Part shown: in pieces, positions 35,935 through 47,138 of the stretch
Layout of the letters: every line of letters starts with the position of its first letter
Position numbering within the stretch: position 1 is the stretch's first letter
NCBI GenBank assembly: GCA_017607445.1
Contig: JAEVHH010000002.1
Coordinates: 806,001-870,000, forward strand
Direction of reading: 5' to 3'
DNA: 64,000 nucleotides
Origin: Histoplasma ohiense
Lineage: Eukaryota > Ascomycota > Eurotiomycetes > Onygenales > Ajellomycetaceae
Notes under the pieces: generated by a model
The model's input: only the letters and a program-made list of their open reading frames with translations
The model's database searches: none
What the model was told of the DNA's origin: nothing
Made by a program: the position numbers and the translations under genes

Positions 35935-36599
35935 ATTTTGTTTCCCCTTTCTCGTTTTCTTTGACCTGTTTGTTGGTAGTTCTTCGGATATTCTTAATCT
36001 CCTTGTCAGAGCCCGCAATTGGTCTCTAATTCTAACTTTACAGCAAGTGCAGAGTCATCGCAATGTCCAGATATTATGGGATTTATTCTATGGAAGCGTC
36101 AGTCGTGGGCTGCATCGGTCATACAGATCAGTTGGCACTCACATGGACGAATAAGGCAGTATAGCATAGACAAAGTTCCATGAGTATTTATCATTATAAA
36201 AACAAAGAAATATCATACAACGGAGACCAATCCAGAGGGTAAATACAGGGGCAGAATAAAGAATGATTTATTAGCTGGTGTCCAGTCAGCGTCTGGTTTA
36301 TTATAGCGGAGAAGACCAAAACATGAATGAGCTGGTGTCAATTCTGACATCGCTTTTATCCAGCAGTTAAGCTTTATGTTCGAACGGTAACTACGGCGGA
36401 GAGCGCGATACCTCCCGCTAGTCCCTTTTGGGACTCCCATGTCATTCCTTCAAACAGACACGATCCGGGATTGAACAACACACAGCCTCCTCCCGCCGGA
36501 CTTGAGATTTTTGGAAGGGAAAGCATCAAACGATATAGCCATCTAGCGCTATGTAGGCGCTGCATATGATGGAACTTTGGGGCTAGTGTAACTCAAGCT
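35935..36599. promoter_or_regulatory. Divergent intergenic region
   Basis: A 665-base gap between divergent start codons at 35934 (-) and 36600 (+). It presumably contains both promoters. No specific site is recognisable. Confidence 0.5.
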
Positions 36600-38957
36600 A
36601 TGTCTACCGGTGACCACACCGCCCACCCTCCTAACTCGCAAGATCGCGACAATGACGAGCTTCGAACTCGACGACCGCAACGAAATGGCCACACGCAGAA
36701 CATGATCAATCAGTCGCGAATTCCTACTTTAAGTCCTGGGAATGGGGCACAATCGCGCATCACGTTTAACAATACCAGGACGCTGAAGGGCGCATTCCAG
36801 GCTGCCGCCAGCCCACCTCCACCCGCCGACGATGGCGGTGAAGTGAAAACCCCTCCAAGACGAGTGATGGCGAGGGAGAGGAAATTTTCTGAACCATCAC
36901 CGATGGCGGAAATTTCAAGCCCCCCTCCGGATGAACTTATCGAAACCTACCAACAGATTTCTGACGCGGATATCCTGGCCGAATCTGTCGCTCCGGACCA
37001 TTTTGACCCTTCCTACGATCAACCACAACTCGATCGGACACAAAGCGCCTCCCCGAGCCCTGGGATGACACGACGCGAGGATGCATGCGCTGGTACGGGT
37101 GATATCCATGACTCTAGTCTTAGTTTCAGCGACATCTCAGATGAGTCGTTACGACGAAACCTTACTCAACATGCTATGGATCAAGCCCGGTTGAAACAGG
37201 TTACACAGCGAGAATCCCCAGTTTTCAGCAAAGCTAAGGTCGGGCCGAAAGCTGCTTTGTCGTTAGAGAATCTACAACGCCAGAATGAAGAGGAGGCGTT
37301 TCGGGAAGATGTAGAACCTTCCCTCAACGTCCCAAAGACGTGGGGGTTGCGCGGGCGCGTGTCCAAGGATTGGCTAAACAAATCTAGTCGACCAAATGGG
37401 AATATTCATGTGAATGATGGAACGGTACAGTCAACCGACGAAGGACTAGAGCATGATATCGACTTTACTGCCCGATCATTACAAATTTCTGATAGCCCAC
37501 CCGTGCGAAATAACCCCCCTCCAAGGAACGAGATTGAAGAATTCAGGAAGAAAGCGTTTACTGAAATTCAGTTGGCGGAAAGTGAAAGAAGGGTGCCACA
37601 GGAGCCGGCCCGACGGTCAATAGAAGGAGAACATATACCAAATTCTCCCATTACTATATATCGCGAGATGGATCGGGAAAGACCGAGACATTTATCTAAA
37701 AACGACCCCCAGGAACTTTTACGGACACTTTCGAGAAGAGAAAGCCCGAGTGTGGCCAGCACACCGGAGCAGACTGCAGTTGATAACACCCCCTTAAACG
37801 TTAAGACCCCGGTGGTGACTGGTGCATGGATAGATACACCTGCCCAGGACCGTACCGTAGAACTCCCGCAAGATCCTTCTGTTGAAATTAATTCGCCTAG
37901 TACGATAGCAGCTCAAAACCAGCCCAGAAACAGACGCTTAGCAGAGGCGGCAAAGTCCTTGTCACAAAAGTCACCGCCGAAAATGCCGCCGCCCGAAAAA
38001 CAGTCACCAGAGCCACAACAAATGACAAGACCGAAACCAAAGATAAAGAGAGATCCTCCAAAAACATTAAAGAAACCCAAATTACCGCGGAGCGCGTTGG
38101 AGGCGGTTATTGAGGACGCAAAATCTGGAAACCATGACCTATTGGTTGGAGAAAGCACCCTTGACTCTTTACAGGAGCTGCTTAATGAGAACTCGGCAAT
38201 ATTAGATTCTAAGCCTTTTATTAAGTCTGAAAGTGAAGAGGAAGAGAAGTCGTGGGAGGAGGAGACCAATGATGTATCTCCTGGTCAGGCAGACGACACC
38301 GTGGTTGAACGGTTGAATAAAAAACTCCAATCTCTCGTTCAGAGTATCAACGCGACGCAGACCGGGCTTGCAAGTCTTGAACGCCAGATCACCAAGGACG
38401 CTAGTATTTTATTATCGCAAAGCACCAAACCTAGTAAGAAACCGCTTCGTCGCCATATGGGTTCTTCCTGTGATGCCTGTGGTCTCCATAACGATGGCCA
38501 TCACTACGTTGCACTTCCCTTACCTCGACTGTGGTATCGTCACCCAGGCACCAACCGGCTCCGTCTCACGCGCCTTAGTTGGATTGTACTTGGATTCTTC
38601 ACTTGGTACTTTGCGGAGTTGGTTATGTGCGACTTCTATTGTCATCCACTGTATGCCGCGACGTGCGAGCGGAATTGTCTCGACCCTAATGCGCCGCGGA
38701 TGCCCCTAGTGATACCGACCATGCTCTGGCGATGGTCGCACCTCTCAGCTATCTTAAGTCCTGTGTGGGCAATCCTCGTCGCGGGGTTCCGGTTCATAGC
38801 ACAATTGCTAGGTCTCTGGGACGGGTTCTTCGACAGTCCACCTGGTTGGGAGTGGCCAGCTGTGGATTACCAGCAGAATATACCCTTCTCTCAGCCGAAT
38901 TTTGACCGCTTTGAATCTGATATGGATATGGGGATGATGCAGGATGAATATGTATAG
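36600..38957 (+). CDS. Large disordered protein with C-terminal membrane anchor, function unknown
   Basis: Intronless, 785 aa. Residues 1-500 are hydrophilic and rich in Pro, Ser, Asp and Glu, with short conserved-looking islands: TLKGAFQAA (about 60-68), DSSLSFSDISDESLRRNL (about 169-186) and VPKTWGLRGRVSKDWLNK (about 245-262). A basic Pro/Lys patch (about 470-500) precedes a coiled coil (VERLNKKLQSLVQSINATQTG, about 568-590). A Cys/His motif follows (CDACGLHNDGHH, starting at residue 624), then two hydrophobic stretches (about 659-682 and 722-750) separated by a Cys-rich loop (CDFYCHPLYAATCERNC). This order (disordered N-terminus, coiled coil, membrane anchor, small Cys-rich tail) would suit a nuclear-envelope or spindle-pole-body protein, but that is speculation; I do not recognise the family with certainty. 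Confidence 0.72.
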   Translation: MSTGDHTAHPPNSQDRDNDELRTRRPQRNGHTQNMINQSRIPTLSPGNGAQSRITFNNTRTLKGAFQAAASPPPPADDGGEVKTPPRRVMARERKFSEPSPMAEISSPPPDELIETYQQISDADILAESVAPDHFDPSYDQPQLDRTQSASPSPGMTRREDACAGTGDIHDSSLSFSDISDESLRRNLTQHAMDQARLKQVTQRESPVFSKAKVGPKAALSLENLQRQNEEEAFREDVEPSLNVPKTWGLRGRVSKDWLNKSSRPNGNIHVNDGTVQSTDEGLEHDIDFTARSLQISDSPPVRNNPPPRNEIEEFRKKAFTEIQLAESERRVPQEPARRSIEGEHIPNSPITIYREMDRERPRHLSKNDPQELLRTLSRRESPSVASTPEQTAVDNTPLNVKTPVVTGAWIDTPAQDRTVELPQDPSVEINSPSTIAAQNQPRNRRLAEAAKSLSQKSPPKMPPPEKQSPEPQQMTRPKPKIKRDPPKTLKKPKLPRSALEAVIEDAKSGNHDLLVGESTLDSLQELLNENSAILDSKPFIKSESEEEEKSWEEETNDVSPGQADDTVVERLNKKLQSLVQSINATQTGLASLERQITKDASILLSQSTKPSKKPLRRHMGSSCDACGLHNDGHHYVALPLPRLWYRHPGTNRLRLTRLSWIVLGFFTWYFAELVMCDFYCHPLYAATCERNCLDPNAPRMPLVIPTMLWRWSHLSAILSPVWAILVAGFRFIAQLLGLWDGFFDSPPGWEWPAVDYQQNIPFSQPNFDRFESDMDMGMMQDEYV

Positions 38958-40453
38958 CCATTTCCATTTTCTAATTTTATTTTTCATCCACTTAGATAAA
39001 TATTTATTCCCAGTGAGGAACTTCTAGCTGGGTGGGGACCCATCAATTGAATATGGATTCCATAGTCTTCTCATCATCCCTTATTTCATTGGTTCTCCTC
39101 TCTTGGCTGTGTGCAAGTTTCATAGGCATTGGCATTTTTTTTTAGCGGGAGTCATCAGTTTATTTATTCTTTGACAATCGCGAGGAGCAACCAGTTCTGG
39201 AATCTTGGCCTTTTTTTTTTTTTTTTTCGATCGCTTTGGTTTTGATGAAAATGCTCGCTGGAGAGTCACTGGAGATACCGAGATACCAGTCAATATGAAT
39301 ACGCTCCATCATATCCCGCATCAAACTTCCACCAAAGAAGCAGCCAAGAGTTATACGCGCCGCAGTCATCAACTTCTACTTGTTCGCTTAACAACGTTGA
39401 ATGGACAAACATAGCGCTTGATTTTCAAACATGGCCTAGCCGCTTTCCGCCACAATGCGCTTCGCCAACGCGATTATCACCCTGTGCCGCCCGGAAGGGT
39501 GACTGTGGAGAACCAGGAACTTAATCGGCTTCAATCAGCGCTAATGATCTGTTCGCCAAAGCCAAACTCGAGTGCAACGCGTAAAAGGGATCCTGTGTAG
39601 GCGGCACTAACGAATCCGGGCGAACCGGTCAAAGAATTGCATTCTTAGCAAGGAGACCCAATTTACGAGGTTTGTCTGCTAGCTACTGTTGGAAGCACAC
39701 CACTGCTCGGAGTTGACAACTGGACACACCACAAGCGGCATCTGCTGTGTCGTTTGAAGGCTGGCTGGATCCCAGCCCTCAAGCTATCCTGTCATCCCTT
39801 GACAGGGCTGAACATTCGGCGGATCTTGTCACGGAAAGCCATGGCCGGTCGGTCATGGATGAGGACGCTAGCCTTAGCGATTAACCTTACCGATTAACTC
39901 GACAGGTACATACAATCCGTTGCTAAAACCAACAAGCCAAATTCTCAAATGCAACCTAGCAAAACAAACTTTACCAACTCATCTCAGCGCGCGATCGGGG
40001 TTGTTAGCCCTCCTTGGCTGCTGAAAAATGAAGAAAGACACGAATGTATTGTGAAGAAAAAGAGGACAGCTCGCGCTAAGACTCAGTGAGGTATTGGCTG
40101 CACCGACTTGCACCAGTACGAGTTATGAGACGGAAATCCAACACGACTGGCTGGTTTCTGGACGGGTTGTGGGTAACAGAGAGGTTGGGGGCAGACTATT
40201 TTCTTTCCCTGCAGGCTGCAGACCAACCATGATTTGAAAATCCAGGAGACCTCGAACCTCAGTGTGATTTCATCAGATGCACGGAACTTTGGGGCCGCAG
40301 AAGGATTCATTATTTAAGCATTATTATTAAGGGTCATAGACGTGCGTTGTTCATGGCTTCTTAGTCAAGAATGGCTGTTCGTCATACATACACCTCACAC
40401 CCCATCTCCATGCTCCCTCGCGAGTTATCCTCGCCGTTCGATTTTTTAAAAAA
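38958..40453. other. Intergenic region
   Basis: About 1.5 kb. It has a poly-T run near 39209-39227, presumably the 3' end of the upstream gene's transcript. No supportable gene is visible. The last 100 bases upstream of 40454 have no TATA-like element and no ATG that adds a signal peptide in frame. Confidence 0.6.
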
Positions 40454-41331
40454 ATGAGCAGCCAACAGAAGATAATATGCTATGGCTCCACAGGAACACG
40501 TTTTGGCAACAATACGAAATGCCCAGATTCCGATTCTTGTTGCCAGACTGCAGATCAATGCCGACCGGATCGATTGTGCGTCTCCAACAAGGACCCAGAT
40601 ACTCTCGTCCGCGCGCCATGCAGCGCCAACCCTTGGAATGACAATTGTGCCAAAGTTTGTATAGAGGGTGAGTCGGCCGTGGCAGCGGAAACAGAGAGTA
40701 TATGCAATATCATGGGCTAACGGCTCACAAATGAACAGAGGATTCATCTGGATTCCTTCCACGAGTCAATATATGCAGAGACGGCAGCTATTGCTGTGTC
40801 AAAGATCCAACCTGCTGCGCCGACAAGCGTGGCTTTTTCTTGAACGATGATGGATCCATTAAACGTCGTGCGAACGAGACCCTTCCCGAGGAGACCACAT
40901 CCGAAATCACTCCCAAGACCACCTCTAGAAAGGCATCATCAACCACGACCACATCCATCTCAGTTCCCAACGAAGCTCTCACCAAAACTCCAACAACAGT
41001 GCCCACCGAAACTCAGCCTACCCGCTCACCGACCTCCACCATATATCCCGATAATCCTCAACCCGCATTGTCGTCTCCCGGAATCTCACGGCCGGCAAAA
41101 TTCGGCATAGGATTCGGCGTGTCTTTCGGGGTAATCCTGCTCGGTCTTGTTGCCTTTTTTGCCTGGCGCAGTCGACAACGAAAGAGCCGATTACAAGTAA
41201 ACCCGTCGGCCTATCCCAACTACGATCAATCAAACAAGATAGGTGAAGTGCCGGTCGAACTGCCTACCCCTCAGCAGCAAGCTCCGGTTTCTGAGCTTGA
41301 GGGGTATCATAGCCGCGATTCTAGGAAATGA
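40454..41331 (+). CDS. Cys-rich single-pass membrane protein (WSC/Mid2-like sensor architecture)
   Basis: Exons 40454-40667 and 40739-41331 (GTGAGT...CAG, phase 1) give 268 aa. The first ~120 residues hold about 15 cysteines in the spacing of a common ascomycete ectodomain: ICYGSTG, CPDSDSCCQTADQC, an APCSANPWNDNCAKVC block, and CRDGSYCCVKDPTCCADKRGFFL. A Ser/Thr/Pro-rich stalk follows (about 130-200), likely O-mannosylated. A glycine-rich transmembrane helix (about 207-229, IGFGVSFGVILLGLVAFFAW) and a short basic cytosolic tail end the protein. This layout matches cell-surface sensors or wall-linked proteins. Oddly, no signal peptide precedes the cysteines at this ATG. Either an upstream exon was missed or the start is wrong. 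Function is inferred from architecture only. Confidence 0.72.
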
Positions 41332-42629
41332 TTTTTGTCTGTTATCAGGTTCTGTCTTTCTTCCGCATGCAAATTGTTGGGAGAACTCCACAAAGCGCAA
41401 CCATATATATGTTACTATCGGAAATAGCTCTTTAATATCCCACGCGTTCTTGATAGCGTTACAGATGACGGCGTCACCTTCGGAGCTTCTTGCGATTGCT
41501 TTTTGTGCTCGTGATTTGAGTTGGATTTCATTCAATTCCCTTCCCTTTTATTTATTTTATCATGTTTATTATAGGTTTTGTCTATCCAATATTCCCCTGT
41601 TCGCTCTAACCATGTCTCTGTTTTTCATGATTTTATCCTGATAGTGGGATCTCTATTAATATTACTCTTCTCTCACATCCATCCATGTGCATATATATTT
41701 GTACCCGGGGGAGTCGCTTTTAATGTCTTAACAAAAACGGTGGGTGATAGAGAACCCATTATCTTCAAGGGAAATTTCTAAGAATATATATTATATTGGA
41801 TGAGCCTGTGTTCGGAACAGTTTCATTGTACTGTATTCTGTACAGTACATATAGATCTCTATATTCATCTATCCCTCTCGAAATTGGACCAGAACCATGC
41901 TGGTTAGAGCATTTCCTATCTGCTTCATGTATACGTCCGTACATTTTTGATGTGATGGATACCCTTGTTTGGATACAGGGCTTTTCACTTTCACCAAGGG
42001 AGCCGAATATCTCTATTCATCTACCCGGACCTTTTCGATTTTCGTTCCTGGGCATGGGTTTCGGCGTCCTGGTGGCTTCATGAGTAAGAAGTAACTTTCC
42101 TCACCCACTCAACTCTTGCTTTCCCGACAATGGAAATCAAATGGCTAATCCGCAAGTGGATCAGCACAGCCGTTAGTTTAACTGCAAGTGCTTATTGTTG
42201 TATGTAATTGCGATGTATCATGCCTGACAAAATAGCGCCGCTTGGAACCGCTACAGGGGTGAGAAGGTTTGCGATGGCCCTTGGGTCGCGCTGCCATGCC
42301 AGCAACCCGCCCGCTATGCTCTTGGAGCTTGCGTCGTTCAGTTCACCTGGGGGAAAACCGCTTTTGTGCTGTTGAACAACAATTTTTTTTTTTTTTTTTT
42401 TCAACAGGCTACATACTGCATAGTACGGAGCAAGCAATGTAAATTACAATTCTGGGTAAAACCTCGGGATCATATGCAAGACATATATATATTAAAGTTT
42501 TACATGGATTTTGAAACCAAACTTTCAATTTCAGCACTATAACTTAAAGTCCGTTTGAACATAACTATTCATGAGCATTGCTCGGTCATCCACTGGCAAC
42601 ATCCTTAGTTCATAACGGTGAAAACTATC
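41332..42629. other. Intergenic region between convergent genes
   Basis: About 1.3 kb between the 3' ends of the Cys-rich protein and the GMC oxidoreductase. A poly-T run lies at 42382-42401. No gene is supportable. Confidence 0.6.
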
Positions 42630-44778
42630 TCAGAATCCACTTGAATACGCAGAGATTCCCAACTCCCTCGCGATAATGCTCGCAGCTTTCTCCCCAACAG
42701 CAAGCGCCGTTGAGTACGTGTTTGCTGCAACATTGGCAGGGCATATCGACAGATCTAATAAGAGAGCCGTCATCAGCAATCCGCATGACAGAGAGGGGGA
42801 AGCTTATTGAAGAAATTCAAAACTTAGACTTACCCACGACTTTCAAGTTTTTAACACCATAGACATTTAAATCTTGATCTACCACTCCCCCGTGCTCCCT
42901 TGGCTTCATCGCACAGGTGCCCATACTATGCCATGTAGTGGTGAGATTCTCGCGGATGAACTGTTCAATGACCTTGTTGTCTGTTTCAGAGTATTCTATC
43001 GGCACTGGGTATCCCTGGGCTTTAGAAGCTGCGTCGACTATCTCGGGGTTTGCCTTTGATCCGGGCGGAAATATGGGATGACCAATACTGTGGGGACCAT
43101 TGTAATATGGCAGTCTTCGCGCAATTTCCCGTTGCTTTTTATAGGCCCATATCAGCTTTATTACATCCGCAGGGTGGTTGAGAAAGCCGGCATCAAACTC
43201 TGGAATATCGGTGACTGATTTGCCCGTAATGTGGATCGACCCTCGTGAGTATGGGTACGCGGTATATGTAGCCATGGAAAAATATTGTCCTTCGACTGGT
43301 GGTCCTTTTCTTGCTAGATTCGTCGCAATTGTGCACATAAGCATCAGCGGCCGAGTTTCTCTGTAACGGAAGTCCTTATCCCACACCTCCCTTAATGCTG
43401 GGCCAAATTCCTGAACTTCTGCTTCGGTGGGCCGAAGCTTTCCAAAGCAGTCGAGGCCATTCCACCCAAGCAGGTGGCGCTCGGGATTGGCAGCCTTTTG
43501 CTCCACTGCTTTTTCGAAAGGGAGGCGGCCTGTGAGTAGCCCATCTAGTGTTTCTTCTGCTGTCGCTTTCGAGGAGTATGGATAAAAGACAGCATTGTGA
43601 TCCTGATAGTTGCTCCCCACCCCGTCCAAATCAGAAACCACTGGAATGCCTAGAGCTTCAAGTTTCGATTTATTACCAATTCCAGACCTCTGCAGGACCT
43701 GGGGGGAACCCAGCGCATTGGCTGCAACCACGACGAGTTTCTTCGCGCGTGCTACAATCGGGTCTGCTGAAGTGTCTGCCGTAGGAACATATTCAACGCC
43801 AGATGCTCGGCCGGATTCATCAAAGAGGACTCGTTTTACCGTCGAGTCAGTGAGGACCTTGAGCTTCGTGTTCCCTGCATCTAGGATCGGGAAGAGGAAA
43901 TTGTGAGGCACATCTTGCCGCAAGCCGGTTTTCTCATCGATCCACATATTCCATCGCTACACTGGTTAACAAAAAGGTTCGCATCTATCACAAAGAGAGG
44001 CGGATAGATATAATAGCCGGGTTAGGAATCTTGTGACTTACTCCAACAGCATTTGCTGTCTTGAAATCCTGTACATCTGGAACCTTCTTGATACCGATCT
44101 CTTCACAAGCTTTGAAGAAATCTTTCTGGAACGAGTCCTGCACGTATGTCCCTCCCGCCGAAACGCTCAGCTCCCCGTTGTAGCCATGGATAGATTTATC
44201 TATTTCAGGATCTCTATCTTGGAATCGCTCGATCTGACATGACGAGCATTGCAAAGAGTTAGTTATCAGAGCTGGAGCGCAAGGTATAGCAATAGAAACC
44301 GCTCAAACTATTGCATTGTATTTTGTATTTACCTTCTGAAGGAACGGTATCATATCCTTTCCCCTCCAACCTTCTGTGCTCCAATCATCAAAATCTACTT
44401 CTTGGGCCCTGGCATAGACCATGAAATTTATGGAACTGCCTCCTCCAAGGATGTTAGCAGTCGGGACAATGGCCTCTCGTCCTGCAAGGTAATCGCTGGG
44501 CTTGGATTTGTAGAACTTGACGACCGTCGACGTCGGCGCGATATGTGAAAGGTATATCGCTGGGTTGACCACCATTGGGTTACCTCGAGAATTGGCTCCC
44601 GCCTCAATCACCAATATCGAGAGGTCTGGTTTAGCCTGAGCCAGACGGCCAGCAGTAATCAAACCCGCCGTTCCCCCTAAATAAGAGGACGGTTAATAGG
44701 AGATTACTTGTGCGTCAATATGTTCCAAGGTGGGAACTCACCTCCCACAACGATGATATCTGCTTCGCTCTCTGCCAT
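42630..44778 (-). CDS. GMC oxidoreductase, alcohol-oxidase-like FAD enzyme
   Basis: FAD-dependent oxidase or dehydrogenase of the glucose-methanol-choline family. Exons 44778-44742, 44676-44333, 44233-44042, 43956-42834 and 42754-42630 give 606 aa, all junctions in frame. The N-terminal dinucleotide-binding motif reads DIIVVGGGTAG (about 7-17), rebuilt across intron 1. IEAG follows, then ANILGGGSSINFMVYARA (about 88-105), the GMC signature, which closely matches fungal alcohol (methanol) oxidases. The active-site pair is present: His of WHSMG (about 534) and Asn of the C-terminal block DLSICPANVAANTYSTAL (about 577). The resemblance is strongest to Aox1-like enzymes, but the length is shorter than the usual ~660 and the C-terminus (SSGF) is not a PTS1 peroxisomal signal, so substrate and location are uncertain. 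It is isolated from other metabolic genes. Confidence 0.88.
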
Positions 44779-47138
44779 AATTGATTTTTGATTGCGGGCA
44801 AAACCTCGCGGTTTTCAGATTTCACAAGAAGTTGGCAGCTGTTTCCTCTGATCTTAATTTCATCATTGACTCGAGGACCGAATGGTTTGTTTTACGAGTC
44901 GTCCTTGCTGAGCTTTATTTACAAGGGGGGGGGGGGAAGCAAAAGAAAGTTCCCCTGCACACACCTTAGTGAAAGTGAATTAAATACATGAGACCATTGA
45001 TACCAGCAACAACAACCCCGCAGACGCGTATCTTCTTGCAATTAATTAAGACTGGCATTGGCAACACACACAGAGCGGTGTTGCAGGATCCGGGGCTGAA
45101 TGTGTGCAACTCTCAGCGTCCAATGCGTCCGCTCAACCCAACAGAGGGCACCACAACTTAACCCGGCGTACGAGTTATTGCGCTGCGTCCCACTTCGCAT
45201 ACGCATTTCAACTGTTTCAAGTGTCTCGATGTCTCGAGTCATAAAATTTAGGGATGGGGCGGTGCTATCAAATGATCTTCGCCCCTAGAGCCATTTGGCC
45301 CTCCCCGGCTGTTGAGTGTAACACCGCCTGTTGATAAAAGTCGATATTCGATCGAGGGGCATGATCATCCGGCTTTTGATGAAGCTCGCGTATAGTGCCG
45401 GCAACGGGCGTGCATCGACCGGGTTATGGCATTACATAGGAGAAGAAGAACAGAATTCTCCATATATTTCCTACTCTGTACCACGGCGCAAGGGGGCCAA
45501 GTTACGAAGACTAAACAGCTAGCGTGGGAATAGCGGGAGACATCCCTCCAGATTTCAAATCTGAATACGGTTCAGGCGGGGTGTGTCCATGGATATCGCC
45601 AGGGTTTGGAATTTGTCAATCCACAACGGTGATTTCTCGAGGAAAGCCTTGAACGAGTCACGCTCTTCTCGATTCTGAGATCAAACAGGCGTATATCAGG
45701 TCTCGATATGAGACTTGTCCATTCTCCACTAAGAACCCATCATCCAATGTAAATATTGATGTCTATTATGAAATTCTTTGGACCACTCCAGAATCTGCTC
45801 AGCTGCGTGGGAAAAAAAAAAAAAAAATTTGCACTCCTGGGCCCCAAATCTACATTTTGAAGAAGGCAAGCATCATAAATACCTAGGCCGACATTCAAAA
45901 GCCCTAACCATGTACTCTGCCAAGGTACCGACACAATAACAGATGAACATCTGGATGGATAGTGATTTTTTCTCCCATATTTTTCCATACTCAGCATAAC
46001 GGAGGCCTAGCTGTTGTTCTTTGCCATTCGCTTGAGCACTATCTACCTGAACAGGGGAAACCCCTCGACGTTTTAACCTCTTACCAGTGTCATCTTGCAG
46101 ACCAAGAAATAAACAGAACAGTATGGGGCTCCTTCCGCAGTAGCTACGTTAGACAGCCGTTATCTAGAAGTCTATTCATCTTGCTTTCCATCTTCGTTCC
46201 AATGACAAAAGTATCTGGGATCACGGTTATCGACAACGTTTTTGGGAATCTCCGGCAAGGCAGGGTCGGAGATTAGCGCTATTAGAAATGATATGCACCA
46301 AAACACTCGCCCATGTCGAACACATCTCCTTTTCATTCATCGAATATGAAACTCGTAGCAGCGGTGGAAAGCTAGATAAAAGTTTCAGCTTCTCCCTCCC
46401 TCTATCCTCATCCCAACACGACGGGGTGGTCAGAATAGTTGCTCGTTTGCAAAACTCGAACGGCTTATGGGAAATCCCCTGGATGCCGGGGCCAGCAGCG
46501 CTGCAAAACTACCGGCAATGGCGTGAGAGGCCACTGCGTCTACTAAACAGCAGTGCAGTTCGACCAATTCAGAAATGGACCGCAATGGTAGTGGGATAAA
46601 CTAGCCTTTGTCGTTAAAGTCATTGTCATTGCCCATGTGTTGCGGTGCAAATAGTGTGTGTAGACAGCAATTGGTCCCATTCCAGACGCATTTGATGGAC
46701 CGTAACTTGTCCTGTTGTCGGTGATGCAGGACATTACTGAGAGAAATAAATCCGAATGTTCCATGGGAGTTTGTGTTGATCTTCATGGAGTACCCTCTGC
46801 ATTCATTAGAAATAGACTTGTGTGATATCCCATATAGTGCTGGGGGTTTAGTTGAATGTCCTCTTGACCAAATGATAGGGATATAGCAAGTGGAAAAACA
46901 GAGATATAGAGAAAGCAAAAGGGAACTTTGCCATTTCACAAAAGAACCAATGCTATTAGTGTAGCTGAAATATAAGAATGATTATGATCTAGAGTAGAGA
47001 TACAATTTCATTTCGAACGCCTGCAATGCACGTATGATGATAAATCCTAGGAAATGCGAAGCAGAAATACAAAAAATAGAAAAATAAACACACGGAAAAC
47101 AAGTGGCCGAAAATGAAAGGGTCAGGCCTCGTTGACTC
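44779..47138. other. Long intergenic region
   Basis: About 2.4 kb with no gene I can support. It includes a run of 11 G at about 44926-44936 just upstream of the GMC gene and a poly-A run near 45810-45826. Two consecutive open frames at 45962-46276 and 46288-46599 (+) lack family signals and splice context. The GMC promoter should lie at the low end and the 3' UTR of the J-domain gene at the high end. Confidence 0.55.

Noticed and set aside
45962..46599. Two consecutive + frames of about 103 codons
   Set aside because: Both lack conserved motifs, and the frame change between them is not explained by an intron; not enough to call a gene.
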